In this document: positions 53,065 through 61,104 of the stretch, one piece after another
Numbering within the stretch: the stretch's first letter is position 1
How the letters are laid out: each line of letters starts with the position of its first letter
Source of the DNA: IMCC2047 sp041395865
GTDB lineage: Bacteria; Pseudomonadota; Gammaproteobacteria; Pseudomonadales; IMCC2047
Assembly (NCBI GenBank): GCA_041395865.1
Contig: JAWKZQ010000005.1
Location: forward strand, 62,001-126,000
DNA: 64,000 nucleotides
Direction of reading: 5' to 3'
Program-made: the position numbers and the translations under genes
Notes under the pieces: model-generated
What the model saw: the letters and a program-made list of their open reading frames with translations, nothing else
Databases searched by the model: none
What the model was told of the DNA's origin: nothing

Positions 53065-53411
53065 AAGAGCTGGCCAGGCAGTCGCTGGTCGTATCCGCAA
53101 GGGTGTGGCTGGAGGAAAGTCCGGGCTCCATAGGGTAGAGTGCCAGGTAACGCCTGGGGGGCGAAAGCCTACGGAAAGTGCCGCAGAAAATATACCGCCA
53201 GCTTGCTGGTAAGGGTGAAAAGGTGCGGTAAGAGCGCACCGCGCGGGTGGTAACACGCCGTGGCAGGGTAAACCCCACTCGGAGCAAGACCAAATAGGAA
53301 CCTGATTGCGTGACCCGCGCAGGGTTCGGGTAGGTTGCTTGAGGCGCACGGTGACGTGCGTCCTAGATGAATGACTGTCCACGACAGAACCCGGCTTATC
53401 GGCCAGCTCTT
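53065..53411 (+). ncRNA. rnpB: RNase P RNA (class A)
   Basis: Catalytic RNA that removes 5' leaders of pre-tRNAs with the RnpA protein. The ends pair as P1 (AAGAGCTGGCC with GGCCAGCTCTT). The conserved core is clear: GGAGGAAAGTCCGGGCTCC from 53111, TGCCAGGTAACGCCTGGGGGG, and the closing ACAGAACCCGGCTTATCGG. The length of about 347 nt is normal for class A. It follows rsmI and precedes mraZ, a location shared with Pseudomonas. Reading frames crossing it are spurious. Confidence 0.97.
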
Positions 53412-53461
53412 GCTTTCATATTTATGCTGTTCCCGCCTTAAAAAATAATCTTTATGACGAA

Positions 53462-53483
53462 AAATTCTAGAATTCTAGAATTT
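53462..53483. repeat. 22-bp perfect AT-rich palindrome
   Basis: The core AATTCTAGAATTCTAGAATT (53463-53482) is self-complementary and is extended by one matching base on each side. It contains two overlapping TTCTAGAA units. As RNA it could form a 9-bp stem with an AATT loop 50 bases after rnpB, a weak 3' structure; as DNA it could be a protein site. Confidence 0.55.
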
Positions 53484-53615
53484 ACATTAACTTTGTTTAT
53501 TACGCTTCTGTTTTAAATATTCTTCCTGTCCCAGTGCTCCGGTTGGTCGCCATGATGCTTACGTAAGTTGTTGTCTTTTAAGGGCAAATCCCCTGTTTAG
53601 CCCGGTTGCAAATGG

Positions 53616-53644
53616 TTGACACTGCCTCTGCGTATTTCTATAGT
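53616..53644 (+). promoter_or_regulatory. mra (dcw) promoter
   Basis: TTGACA (53616-53621), 17-base spacer, TATAGT (53639-53644): near-consensus sigma-70 promoter for the dcw cluster. The expected start near 53651 coincides with the first MraZ box. Confidence 0.8.
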
Positions 53645-53650
53645 GTCGGT

Positions 53651-53676
53651 AAGTGGGTAAAAGTGGGTAAAAGTGG
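53651..53676 (+). promoter_or_regulatory. MraZ operator: three AAGTGGG repeats
   Basis: AAGTGGGTAA occurs at 53651 and 53661, and AAGTGGTTTT at 53671, a strict 10-bp period with GTGG(G) cores. This is the operator type bound by MraZ rings in E. coli and relatives. It lies directly on the predicted transcription start, so binding by the first gene product would repress the cluster. Confidence 0.82.
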
Positions 53677-53722
53677 TTTTTTTATCCGTATTCAATCCGA
53701 TTAGGATTATCAGGGGACGCCG

Positions 53723-54178
53723 GTGTTTCGTGGGGTTAACAACATCAATCTGGATGCCAAGGGTCGTATGGCTGTGCCGACGCGCTATCGTGAGCGTTTG
53801 TCCGAGCATTGTGGCGGCCAGATGGTGGTAACCATTGATACCGAGGAGCACTGTCTGTTGATTTACCCGCTGCAAGAGTGGGAAGAGATCCAGCAAAAAA
53901 TCGAAGCCCTCCCAAGTTTTAACCCTGCTGCACGTCGAATTCAGCGTCTGTTGATTGGTCATGCCACTGATGTTGAGGTTGATGGCAGCGGAAGACTGCT
54001 GTTGACCCAGCCGTTGCGTGAATATGCGCGACTGGATAAGAAGGCGGTGCTATTGGGGCAGGGTAAAAAGTTTGAATTGTGGAGTGAAGAATTGTGGATG
54101 CAGCGTCGTGATGCCTATATCGAAGATATGGGTGCTACAGAGGCGTTGCCAGATGAACTTCAGTCATTGTCGTTGTAA
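53723..54178 (+). CDS. mraZ: Transcriptional regulator MraZ
   Basis: AbrB-like regulator of the dcw cluster, 151 residues. Two SpoVT-AbrB domains (about 5-52, INLDAKGRMAVPTRYRE, and 80-125, VEVDGSGRLLLTQPLREYARL) are present. The start is GTG at 53723 with AGGGGA upstream. Three GTGGG repeats upstream are its expected operator. Confidence 0.95.
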   Translation: MFRGVNNINLDAKGRMAVPTRYRERLSEHCGGQMVVTIDTEEHCLLIYPLQEWEEIQQKIEALPSFNPAARRIQRLLIGHATDVEVDGSGRLLLTQPLREYARLDKKAVLLGQGKKFELWSEELWMQRRDAYIEDMGATEALPDELQSLSL

Positions 54179-54181
54179 AGG

Positions 54182-55117
54182 ATGAGCCAGTATAACGCGC
54201 ACGATTCAGTACTGCTTGAGGAAGCGGTTGACGCATTGGTCGTCGATCCTGACGGCTTCTATGTGGACGGCACCTTTGGGCGTGGCGGCCATAGCCGTTT
54301 AATCCTGAGTCGTTTGGGACCTTCAGGGCGTTTGCTGGTGATTGACAAAGACCCGCAGGCAATCGCCTATGCCAGAGCGCATTTTGCCCAGGATGAGCGG
54401 GTTATCATCGGGCACGCCTCGTTTGCTGATATGAAAACACTCGTCGAAGAGGCCGGCATGGCTGGTCAGGTGACAGGTGTGCTGCTGGATTTGGGGGTTT
54501 CGTCACCGCAGTTGGACGACCCGCAGCGTGGTTTCAGTTTTACCCAGGACGGCCCGCTGGATATGCGGATGGATACAACCCGTGGACAAAGTGCGGCCGA
54601 GTGGATTGCCAACGCGTCCGAGCAGGATATCACCACGGTTTTAAAAGACTATGGCGAGGAACGTTTTGCCAAGCGCATGGCCAAAGCCATCGTCGCAGAA
54701 AGGGCGCGCAAGCCTATTGTGACCACCGGACATTTGGCGGAGCTTGTGAAACAGGCGAATCCAGCCTGGGAAAAGGGCAAACATCCGGCGACACGTGCCT
54801 TTCAAGGTATTCGTATTTATATCAATCGCGAATTGGATGATCTGGCGAGTGTGCTGGATCAGGCGGTTGATCTGTTGGCGGACAAAGGCCGTTTGGTGGT
54901 GATCAGCTTTCACTCGCTGGAAGACCGCATTGTGAAGCTTTTTATTCGCAAACAGGAGCAGGGCGAGCCTTTGCCGCGGCACTTGCCGGTGACGGCAGAC
55001 CAGATCAACCAGCGCCTGAAGCGCGTTGGTAAAGCCGTTAAGGCTTCCGAGCAGGAACTGAAAAATAATGTGCGGGCTCGCAGTGCCGTGATGCGCGTCG
55101 CCGAGAAGGTAGGCTGA
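54182..55117 (+). CDS. rsmH: 16S rRNA (cytosine-1402 N4) methyltransferase
   Basis: Methylates N4 of C1402, the same nucleotide that RsmI (encoded just upstream of rnpB) methylates on the ribose. It has 311 residues: DSVLLEEAVDALVVDPDGFYVDGTFGRGGHS start with the SAM site, and LLDLGVSSPQLDDPQRGFSF. It lies three bases after mraZ. Confidence 0.97.
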   Translation: MSQYNAHDSVLLEEAVDALVVDPDGFYVDGTFGRGGHSRLILSRLGPSGRLLVIDKDPQAIAYARAHFAQDERVIIGHASFADMKTLVEEAGMAGQVTGVLLDLGVSSPQLDDPQRGFSFTQDGPLDMRMDTTRGQSAAEWIANASEQDITTVLKDYGEERFAKRMAKAIVAERARKPIVTTGHLAELVKQANPAWEKGKHPATRAFQGIRIYINRELDDLASVLDQAVDLLADKGRLVVISFHSLEDRIVKLFIRKQEQGEPLPRHLPVTADQINQRLKRVGKAVKASEQELKNNVRARSAVMRVAEKVG

Positions 55118-55118
55118 C

Positions 55119-55406
55119 ATGACGGCCTCGAGAGACATGAGTAAGCGTTTTGTGCTGACAGCGGGTTTGCTCGGATTAATGCTGTTGTCTGCGCTTGCGG
55201 TGATTTATGTCAGTCATCTCAATCGCCATGCGTTTAGCGAATACCAGGCGGCATTGGATGAGCGTGACAGGTTGGATATCGAATGGGGGCAGCTGCTGTT
55301 GGAGCAAAGCGCATTGGCTCAGCATGCCCGCGTTGAACAGATAGCCAGAGAGCGGTTGGCTATGAAAGCGCCGGCCGCAAGTGAAATTATTTTGGTGCAA
55401 TGGTGA
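55119..55406 (+). CDS. ftsL: Cell division protein FtsL
   Basis: Bitopic divisome protein, 95 residues: short cytoplasmic tail, one membrane helix (about 10-32) and a periplasmic leucine-zipper-like coiled coil (ERDRLDIEWGQLLLEQSALAQHARVEQIAR). It forms a complex with FtsB and FtsQ. An internal ATG at 55137 is an alternative start. It overlaps ftsI by 7 bases. Confidence 0.93.
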   Translation: MTASRDMSKRFVLTAGLLGLMLLSALAVIYVSHLNRHAFSEYQAALDERDRLDIEWGQLLLEQSALAQHARVEQIARERLAMKAPAASEIILVQW

Positions 55407-57136
55407 AAAAACGTCATTCAGCTACACACAAGGTTACGGCCGCCTGGCGTTATCGCTGCGCGGTGGGCTTGCTTGTGTCTGCCTTTGTGCTGACCGGGTG
55501 GCGTGTGGTTGATTTGCAGATTTTTGACCATGATTTCCTGAATGGGCAGGGTAACGCAAGAACCCTGCGTGTCGAGGAAGTGAGCGCCTATCGCGGTATG
55601 ATCCTGGATCGGCATTCCGAACCTCTTGCTGTCAGCACCCCGGTCGTCTCTATCTGGGCCAACCCGCAGCAGATTGAAGATGCCGGTACCACGGCATCTT
55701 TGCTTTCTGGCCCCTTGGGTGTGTCCACCAAAACGCTTCGTGAACGTTTGGCGGTTAAAGGCAGCCGTGAATTTGTTTACCTCAAACGGCACCTCAGCCC
55801 GGGGCGCGCCGAACAGGTAGCTGGCTTTAAGCTGCCTGGTATTTATACGCAGCGCGAGTTCCGGCGTTATTACCCGTCGGCTGAAGTCGCCGCACACCTG
55901 GTGGGTTTTACCGACATCGACGATCAGGGACAGGAAGGCTTGGAACTGGCATACGATAAGTGGCTGCATGGCGAGGCAGGCAAAAAGCGTGTGCTTAAGG
56001 ATCGCTACGGCCGGATCATCAAGGACTTGCAAGAAATCAAAAGTGAAAAGCCCGGCCAAAATTTACAGCTGAGCATCGATCTGCGTCTGCAATACTTGGC
56101 TTACCGGGAACTCAAGGCTGCTGTTGAAGAGCATCACGCCAAGTCCGGCCACCTGGTGTTGTTGGATGCCCAAACGGGCGAAGTGCTGGCGATGGTTAAC
56201 CAGCCTTCCTATAACCCCAACAACCGTACCACCATTAATCACACCAATTTGCGTAATCGCGCCATGACGGATGTGTTCGAACCTGGGTCGACGATGAAAC
56301 CCCTGACGGTGGCCGCGGCGCTGGAGTCTGGCAAATACAATGCCCGTTCTGAGATCAATACCGCACCGGGGTATCTGCGAATCGGCCGCAATGTGATTCG
56401 GGATCACCGCAATTACGGCACTATCGATCTTTCCACACTGATCACCAAGTCCAGCAATGTCGGTGCGAGCAAGCTGGCGTTGTCCATGGATGCCGAAAAT
56501 ATCCTGGGCATGTTCAGCAGCGTTGGGCTGGGGCAGGATACCGGCAGCGGTTTCCCCGGCGAGCGTATCGGATTGTTGCCCTACCACAGCCAGTGGCGGG
56601 ACGTTGAAAAGGCGACCTTGTCCTATGGCTATGGTTTATCCGTAACCAGCTTGCAGTTGGCGCAGGCCTATACGGCCTTTGCCAATCACGGCTGGGTTAA
56701 GCCCGTGAGCCTGCTGCGCCAGGATAAGCCGGTGACGGGGCGGCAGGTGATGAGCGCCAAAACGGCAGCGACGCTGGTGGGCATGCTGGAAGGCGTTGTG
56801 CAGAAGGGCGGTACCGGTACCCGAGCGTCGATTCCTTTCTATCGGGTGGCCGGGAAAACCGGCACCGTACACAAGTTAAGCGAAGGCGGTTACCAGGACG
56901 ATAAATACATGGCCCTGTTTGCCGGTTTGGCGCCAGCCAGTAATCCGCGCGTTGTCGCCGTGGTGGTTATTGACGAGCCCGGTGGTAGCGAATACTACGG
57001 CGGTGAAGTGGCGGCACCTGTTTTCTCCCGGGTCGTGGCCGGGGCGCTGCGGCTAATGAATGTGTCGCCCGACGATGTCGCCAGTGGCGAGCGGGTCGTG
57101 AGCGCTAATAAGGATAAGCGGGGGGCGCGGTCATGA
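55400..57136 (+). CDS. ftsI: Septal transpeptidase FtsI (PBP3)
   Basis: Class B penicillin-binding protein making septal peptidoglycan cross-links with FtsW. It has 578 residues: N-terminal TM (about 16-36), PBP dimer domain, then transpeptidase with nucleophile STMK (in EPGSTMKPLT), SSN (SSNVGASKLA) and KTG (AGKTGTVHK). The stop overlaps murE as ATGA. Confidence 0.96.
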   Translation: MVKKRHSATHKVTAAWRYRCAVGLLVSAFVLTGWRVVDLQIFDHDFLNGQGNARTLRVEEVSAYRGMILDRHSEPLAVSTPVVSIWANPQQIEDAGTTASLLSGPLGVSTKTLRERLAVKGSREFVYLKRHLSPGRAEQVAGFKLPGIYTQREFRRYYPSAEVAAHLVGFTDIDDQGQEGLELAYDKWLHGEAGKKRVLKDRYGRIIKDLQEIKSEKPGQNLQLSIDLRLQYLAYRELKAAVEEHHAKSGHLVLLDAQTGEVLAMVNQPSYNPNNRTTINHTNLRNRAMTDVFEPGSTMKPLTVAAALESGKYNARSEINTAPGYLRIGRNVIRDHRNYGTIDLSTLITKSSNVGASKLALSMDAENILGMFSSVGLGQDTGSGFPGERIGLLPYHSQWRDVEKATLSYGYGLSVTSLQLAQAYTAFANHGWVKPVSLLRQDKPVTGRQVMSAKTAATLVGMLEGVVQKGGTGTRASIPFYRVAGKTGTVHKLSEGGYQDDKYMALFAGLAPASNPRVVAVVVIDEPGGSEYYGGEVAAPVFSRVVAGALRLMNVSPDDVASGERVVSANKDKRGARS

Positions 57137-58653
57137 ATCAGCCGGCTCCGCGTTTTGATATGTCCCTGCAACAATTGTTCGACGGGTTTGTAAAAACCCC
57201 CGTCGATGCCCACATACGGGTCAGGGATATCAAGCTGGATAGCCGCCAGGTGCACCCTGGCGATCTCTTTGTCGCGTTGCGCGGCAGCGAGGTTGACGGT
57301 ACGCGATTTATCCATCGAGCTATCGAGCGCGGCGCGGTGGCGGTTGCACTGGATGCCGAGCAGACAAAGCTAACCGGCGATTGCCCGGTTCCGCTGGTGC
57401 GAGTCGAGAACATACGCGCCCGCCTGGGCGATATTGCGGACCGATTCTTTGCTTCCCCTTCCAGGCAACTCTGTGTGATTGGCATTACCGGCACTAATGG
57501 CAAGACCTCCTGTTGCCAGTACATTGCCCAGAGCCTGGCGGCATCTGAAGTGCGTTGCGGCATGATCGGGACCTTGGGCTGGGGTGAGCCCGGAAAACTA
57601 ATAAATACAGGGCATACCACGCCGGATGTGGTCTCTGTCCACCGGATGCTGGCGCACTTTGTGGCGGCTGGCTTTGAGGTGGTTGTGATGGAGGTGTCCT
57701 CCCACGGACTGGACCAGATGCGTGTTAACGGCGTGCGGTTTGATACCGGCGTTTTCACCAATCTGACCCGGGACCACCTGGACTATCACCAGACAATGCA
57801 GCATTACGGTAGCAGTAAGCGCAAGCTGTTTGAAATGTCGGGTATGAAGCGAGCCGTGCTGAATGTGGATGATAATTTCGGCAGCCAGCTCTATCGCGAG
57901 CTGGGCGGCGAACTGCAGGTGGTCGGTTATGCGCTGGATGAAGCGGCCCAAGTACGTGCGACCAGTATTCAGTTGACCGCGCAAGGTATACGGGCTCGCG
58001 TCAGTTCGCCGTGGGGCGAAGGTATTTTGTCCAGCCAGCTGCTGGGACGCTTTAATCTGAGCAACCTGCTGGCGGTATTTACGGTGTTATGCCTGCAGGG
58101 CTTGAGCGTTGATAAGGCGCTAGCTGTGATAGCAGGCCTGGAAAATGCCCCTGGGCGTATGCAGCGCTACGGTGGCAGGGGCTTGCCTGTGGTGGTGGTT
58201 GATTACGCCCATACAGCCGATGCCCTGATGGTTGCCTTGGCGACCTTGCGGGAACTGAGTCGCGGGCGTTTGATTTGCGTTTTCGGCTGCGGCGGTGAAC
58301 GAGATAAGGGTAAGCGTCCGCAAATGGGTAAGATGGCCGAGCGTTTCAGCGACCAGATTATCCTGACCAATGACAACCCGCGCCGTGAAGCCGGCCAGCA
58401 GATTATTGACGAAATACTGGCGGGAATTACCCGGCCCCAAAAGGTACGGGTCTGCCTGGATCGCTCAATGGCGATTCAGCAGGCGGTGAGCATGGCCGGG
58501 GTTGATGATGTCGTGCTTGTAGCAGGCAAGGGACATGAAAATTACCAGGAAATTGGTGGCGTACGCATGGCGTTTAATGACGGCGAGCAGGTCAAGCAGG
58601 CGCTCTATTTGAAGGCCCATAAAGGACGTCCGCAGCCAGGGGATAAGTCGTGA
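57133..58653 (+). CDS. murE: UDP-MurNAc-tripeptide ligase MurE
   Basis: Adds meso-diaminopimelate to UDP-MurNAc-L-Ala-D-Glu. It has 506 residues, P-loop GITGTNGKTS near 118, and the DNPR motif (LTNDNPRREAG) marking m-DAP specificity, the usual gram-negative amino acid. It overlaps murF by 4 bases. Confidence 0.96.
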   Translation: MNQPAPRFDMSLQQLFDGFVKTPVDAHIRVRDIKLDSRQVHPGDLFVALRGSEVDGTRFIHRAIERGAVAVALDAEQTKLTGDCPVPLVRVENIRARLGDIADRFFASPSRQLCVIGITGTNGKTSCCQYIAQSLAASEVRCGMIGTLGWGEPGKLINTGHTTPDVVSVHRMLAHFVAAGFEVVVMEVSSHGLDQMRVNGVRFDTGVFTNLTRDHLDYHQTMQHYGSSKRKLFEMSGMKRAVLNVDDNFGSQLYRELGGELQVVGYALDEAAQVRATSIQLTAQGIRARVSSPWGEGILSSQLLGRFNLSNLLAVFTVLCLQGLSVDKALAVIAGLENAPGRMQRYGGRGLPVVVVDYAHTADALMVALATLRELSRGRLICVFGCGGERDKGKRPQMGKMAERFSDQIILTNDNPRREAGQQIIDEILAGITRPQKVRVCLDRSMAIQQAVSMAGVDDVVLVAGKGHENYQEIGGVRMAFNDGEQVKQALYLKAHKGRPQPGDKS

Positions 58654-60011
58654 TTAAGGCCTTGAAACTTTCCCGGATTTGCAAGCGCCTCGAGGGCGAC
58701 TTAAGCCATGGTGACGCGACGTTTAATGCCGTGAGCATTGATAGCCGAACGCTTAAGCGCGGAGATCTGTTTGTTGCCATCAAAGGACCTAATTTCGATG
58801 GGCACCGTTTTGTTGATGCCGCTCAGAAAGCCGGTGCCAGCGCTGCCCTGGTGCAACAGCCGGTTGTCAGCGATTTGCCGCAATTGCTGGTCAAGGATAC
58901 CCGGGATGCCCTGGGTATATTGGGCGTGATTAATCGCGAGGCCTTCCAGGGGCCGATGCTGGCAATGACCGGCAGTGCGGGCAAAACCACGGTTAAGGAA
59001 ATGTCGGCCGCTATCCTCGGCAAGTTGGGTAAAACTCTCGCTACGCGTGGCAACCTGAATAACGAGCTAGGGGCTCCCTTGACCCTGTTAGCGCTGGATG
59101 CCAGTCACGAATATGCCGTTCTAGAGCTGGGTGCCAGCTCCATTGGCGAAATTGCCTACACGGCAGCGCTGGTGAAGCCCGATGTCGCCATTATTACCAA
59201 TGCGGCAGAGGCGCATATCGAAGGATTTGGCAGTCTTAATAATGTTGTCCAGGCCAAGGGCGAAATTATCGATGCGCTCGGCGATCAGGGCGTTGCGGTA
59301 TTGAATGCCGACGATTTGAATGCTTATAAATGGATTGCCCGCTGCGGAAGCCGCCAACGCCTGATGTTCAGTCTCAAAGCGGATCGCGGCGCTGACGTTT
59401 ATGCGCGCAATTGCGAGTGTCAGCCGACGGGGGCCTATCGTTTCGAACTGGTCGCGCCTGAGGGTTCCATTGAAGTGACCCTGGCTCAGTTGGGCTTGCA
59501 TAACGTGGCGAATGCGCTGGCTGCAGCGGCTGCGACCAGCGTACTGGGTGCCAGCCTGGCGGATATCAAAGCCGGATTGGAAAGCGCCGTAACGGCGGCG
59601 GGGCGATTGACCAGCACGACATTGGACAGCGGCGTTCGCATTATCGACGACAGTTACAACGCCAACCCGGAATCGTTACGTGCCGCTATTGATGTCTTGA
59701 GCCAATGCCAGGGGCATAAAGTCCTGGTGCTGGGTGATATGGCCGAACTCGGCGATGACGCGTTGCATGATCACTGTGAAGCGGCTCGTTACGCCCGATC
59801 CCAGGGCATTGACAACCTGTTTACGGTGGGAAGCCTCAGTGCTCATGCCGCCCGCGAATTTGGGCCGCAGGGTCATGCCTTTGAGAATCAGGCCAGCTTA
59901 ATCGAATCACTAAAAACGCGTATTAACAGCAATACAACGGTACTGGTGAAGGGATCACGCAGCGCACAAATGGAGCGTATTGTGCAGGCCCTGACTGGTG
60001 GAGAAGAATAA
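58650..60011 (+). CDS. murF: UDP-MurNAc-pentapeptide synthetase MurF
   Basis: Adds D-Ala-D-Ala to complete the pentapeptide. It has 453 residues and P-loop MTGSAGKTTVKEM; further motifs are DDSYNANPESL and LGDMAELG. The start is GTG at 58650, inside the murE stop overlap. mraY follows without a gap. Confidence 0.96.
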   Translation: MIKALKLSRICKRLEGDLSHGDATFNAVSIDSRTLKRGDLFVAIKGPNFDGHRFVDAAQKAGASAALVQQPVVSDLPQLLVKDTRDALGILGVINREAFQGPMLAMTGSAGKTTVKEMSAAILGKLGKTLATRGNLNNELGAPLTLLALDASHEYAVLELGASSIGEIAYTAALVKPDVAIITNAAEAHIEGFGSLNNVVQAKGEIIDALGDQGVAVLNADDLNAYKWIARCGSRQRLMFSLKADRGADVYARNCECQPTGAYRFELVAPEGSIEVTLAQLGLHNVANALAAAAATSVLGASLADIKAGLESAVTAAGRLTSTTLDSGVRIIDDSYNANPESLRAAIDVLSQCQGHKVLVLGDMAELGDDALHDHCEAARYARSQGIDNLFTVGSLSAHAAREFGPQGHAFENQASLIESLKTRINSNTTVLVKGSRSAQMERIVQALTGGEE

Positions 60012-61094
60012 ATGTTATTAAGCCTTGCTGAATATCTATCGCAGTATGTCAGCTTTTTTGGAGTCTTCCAGTACCTGACGCTGCGCGCCATTCTCGGGGT
60101 TATGACAGCACTGGCTATTTCGTTGCTGGTGGGGCCTGTGATGATTCGCCGGCTCAGTTTCCACCAAATCGGCCAGGCAGTACGCGATGACGGCCCGCAG
60201 AGCCACTTAAGCAAAAAGGGTACCCCTACGATGGGCGGCGCCTTGATCCTGGTTGCCATCATGATCAGCACGCTGTTGTGGGGCGACCTTTCCAATCGCT
60301 ACGTTTGGGTGGTCATTGGCGTGACCTTCGTATTCGGAGCCGTTGGCTGGGTGGATGATTACCGTAAGGTGGTGGAAAAAAATTCGCGGGGCCTGCCGGG
60401 TCGCTGGAAGTATTTTTGGCAGTCGATCGGCGGTTTTACCGCAGCCGCTTTCCTTTTTTACACGGCGACCACGCCCCAGGAAACGGAGCTGATCGTGCCC
60501 TTTTTCAAGGATGTCGGTATTCAGCTGGGCGCGTTTTATATCCTGTTTGCCTATTTTGTCATTGTGGGAACCAGTAATGCGGTCAACCTTACCGACGGGC
60601 TTGATGGCCTGGCGATTTTGCCGACGGTGCTGGTGGGAGCGGCGTTGGGTATTTTCGCTTACCTGAGCGGTCACAATGTGTTTTCCGGGTACCTGAACAT
60701 TCCATACTTGCCGGGCGCCGGCGAGCTGGTCGTGTTCTGCGGCGCGATTGTCGGGGCCGGACTAGGTTTTCTTTGGTTTAACACCTATCCCGCCCAGGTT
60801 TTTATGGGCGATGTGGGTGCGCTGGCGCTGGGGGCGGCATTGGGCGTTGTGGCCGTGATCGTCCGCCAGGAGTTTGTGCTGTTCATTATGGGTGGCGTGT
60901 TTGTGATGGAGACTGTTTCGGTCATCCTGCAGGTGGCGTCCTTCAAGTTAACGGGTAAGCGTATTTTCCGGATGGCACCGATTCATCATCACTTTGAATT
61001 GAAGGGCTGGCCGGAGCCGCGTGTGATTGTACGTTTCTGGATTATTACGGTGATATTGGTGCTGATTGGGTTATCGACCCTGAAGCTGCGCTAA
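60012..61094 (+). CDS. mraY: Phospho-MurNAc-pentapeptide transferase MraY
   Basis: Integral enzyme transferring phospho-MurNAc-pentapeptide to undecaprenyl phosphate (lipid I). It has 360 residues and ten helices. Family signatures are GTPTMGGALIL, VDDYRKVVEKNSRGLPGRWKYFWQ, NAVNLTDGLDGLAI and MAPIHHHFELKGW. It starts one base after murF ends. Confidence 0.97.
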   Translation: MLLSLAEYLSQYVSFFGVFQYLTLRAILGVMTALAISLLVGPVMIRRLSFHQIGQAVRDDGPQSHLSKKGTPTMGGALILVAIMISTLLWGDLSNRYVWVVIGVTFVFGAVGWVDDYRKVVEKNSRGLPGRWKYFWQSIGGFTAAAFLFYTATTPQETELIVPFFKDVGIQLGAFYILFAYFVIVGTSNAVNLTDGLDGLAILPTVLVGAALGIFAYLSGHNVFSGYLNIPYLPGAGELVVFCGAIVGAGLGFLWFNTYPAQVFMGDVGALALGAALGVVAVIVRQEFVLFIMGGVFVMETVSVILQVASFKLTGKRIFRMAPIHHHFELKGWPEPRVIVRFWIITVILVLIGLSTLKLR

Positions 61095-61104
61095 TTGACG
61101 AATT

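Larger units (their letters stand above)
53412..53722. other. Intergenic region between rnpB and mraZ
   Basis: About 310 AT-rich bases without a gene. It holds the 22-bp palindrome at 53462-53483, then the mra promoter (53616-53644) and the MraZ operator (53651-53676). No clear rnpB terminator other than the AT-rich palindrome is visible. Confidence 0.7.

Noticed and set aside
52939..53382. Minus-strand frames crossing rnpB
   Set aside because: RNase P RNA structure explains this sequence; Arg/Pro-rich translations are typical of shadows over structured RNA.
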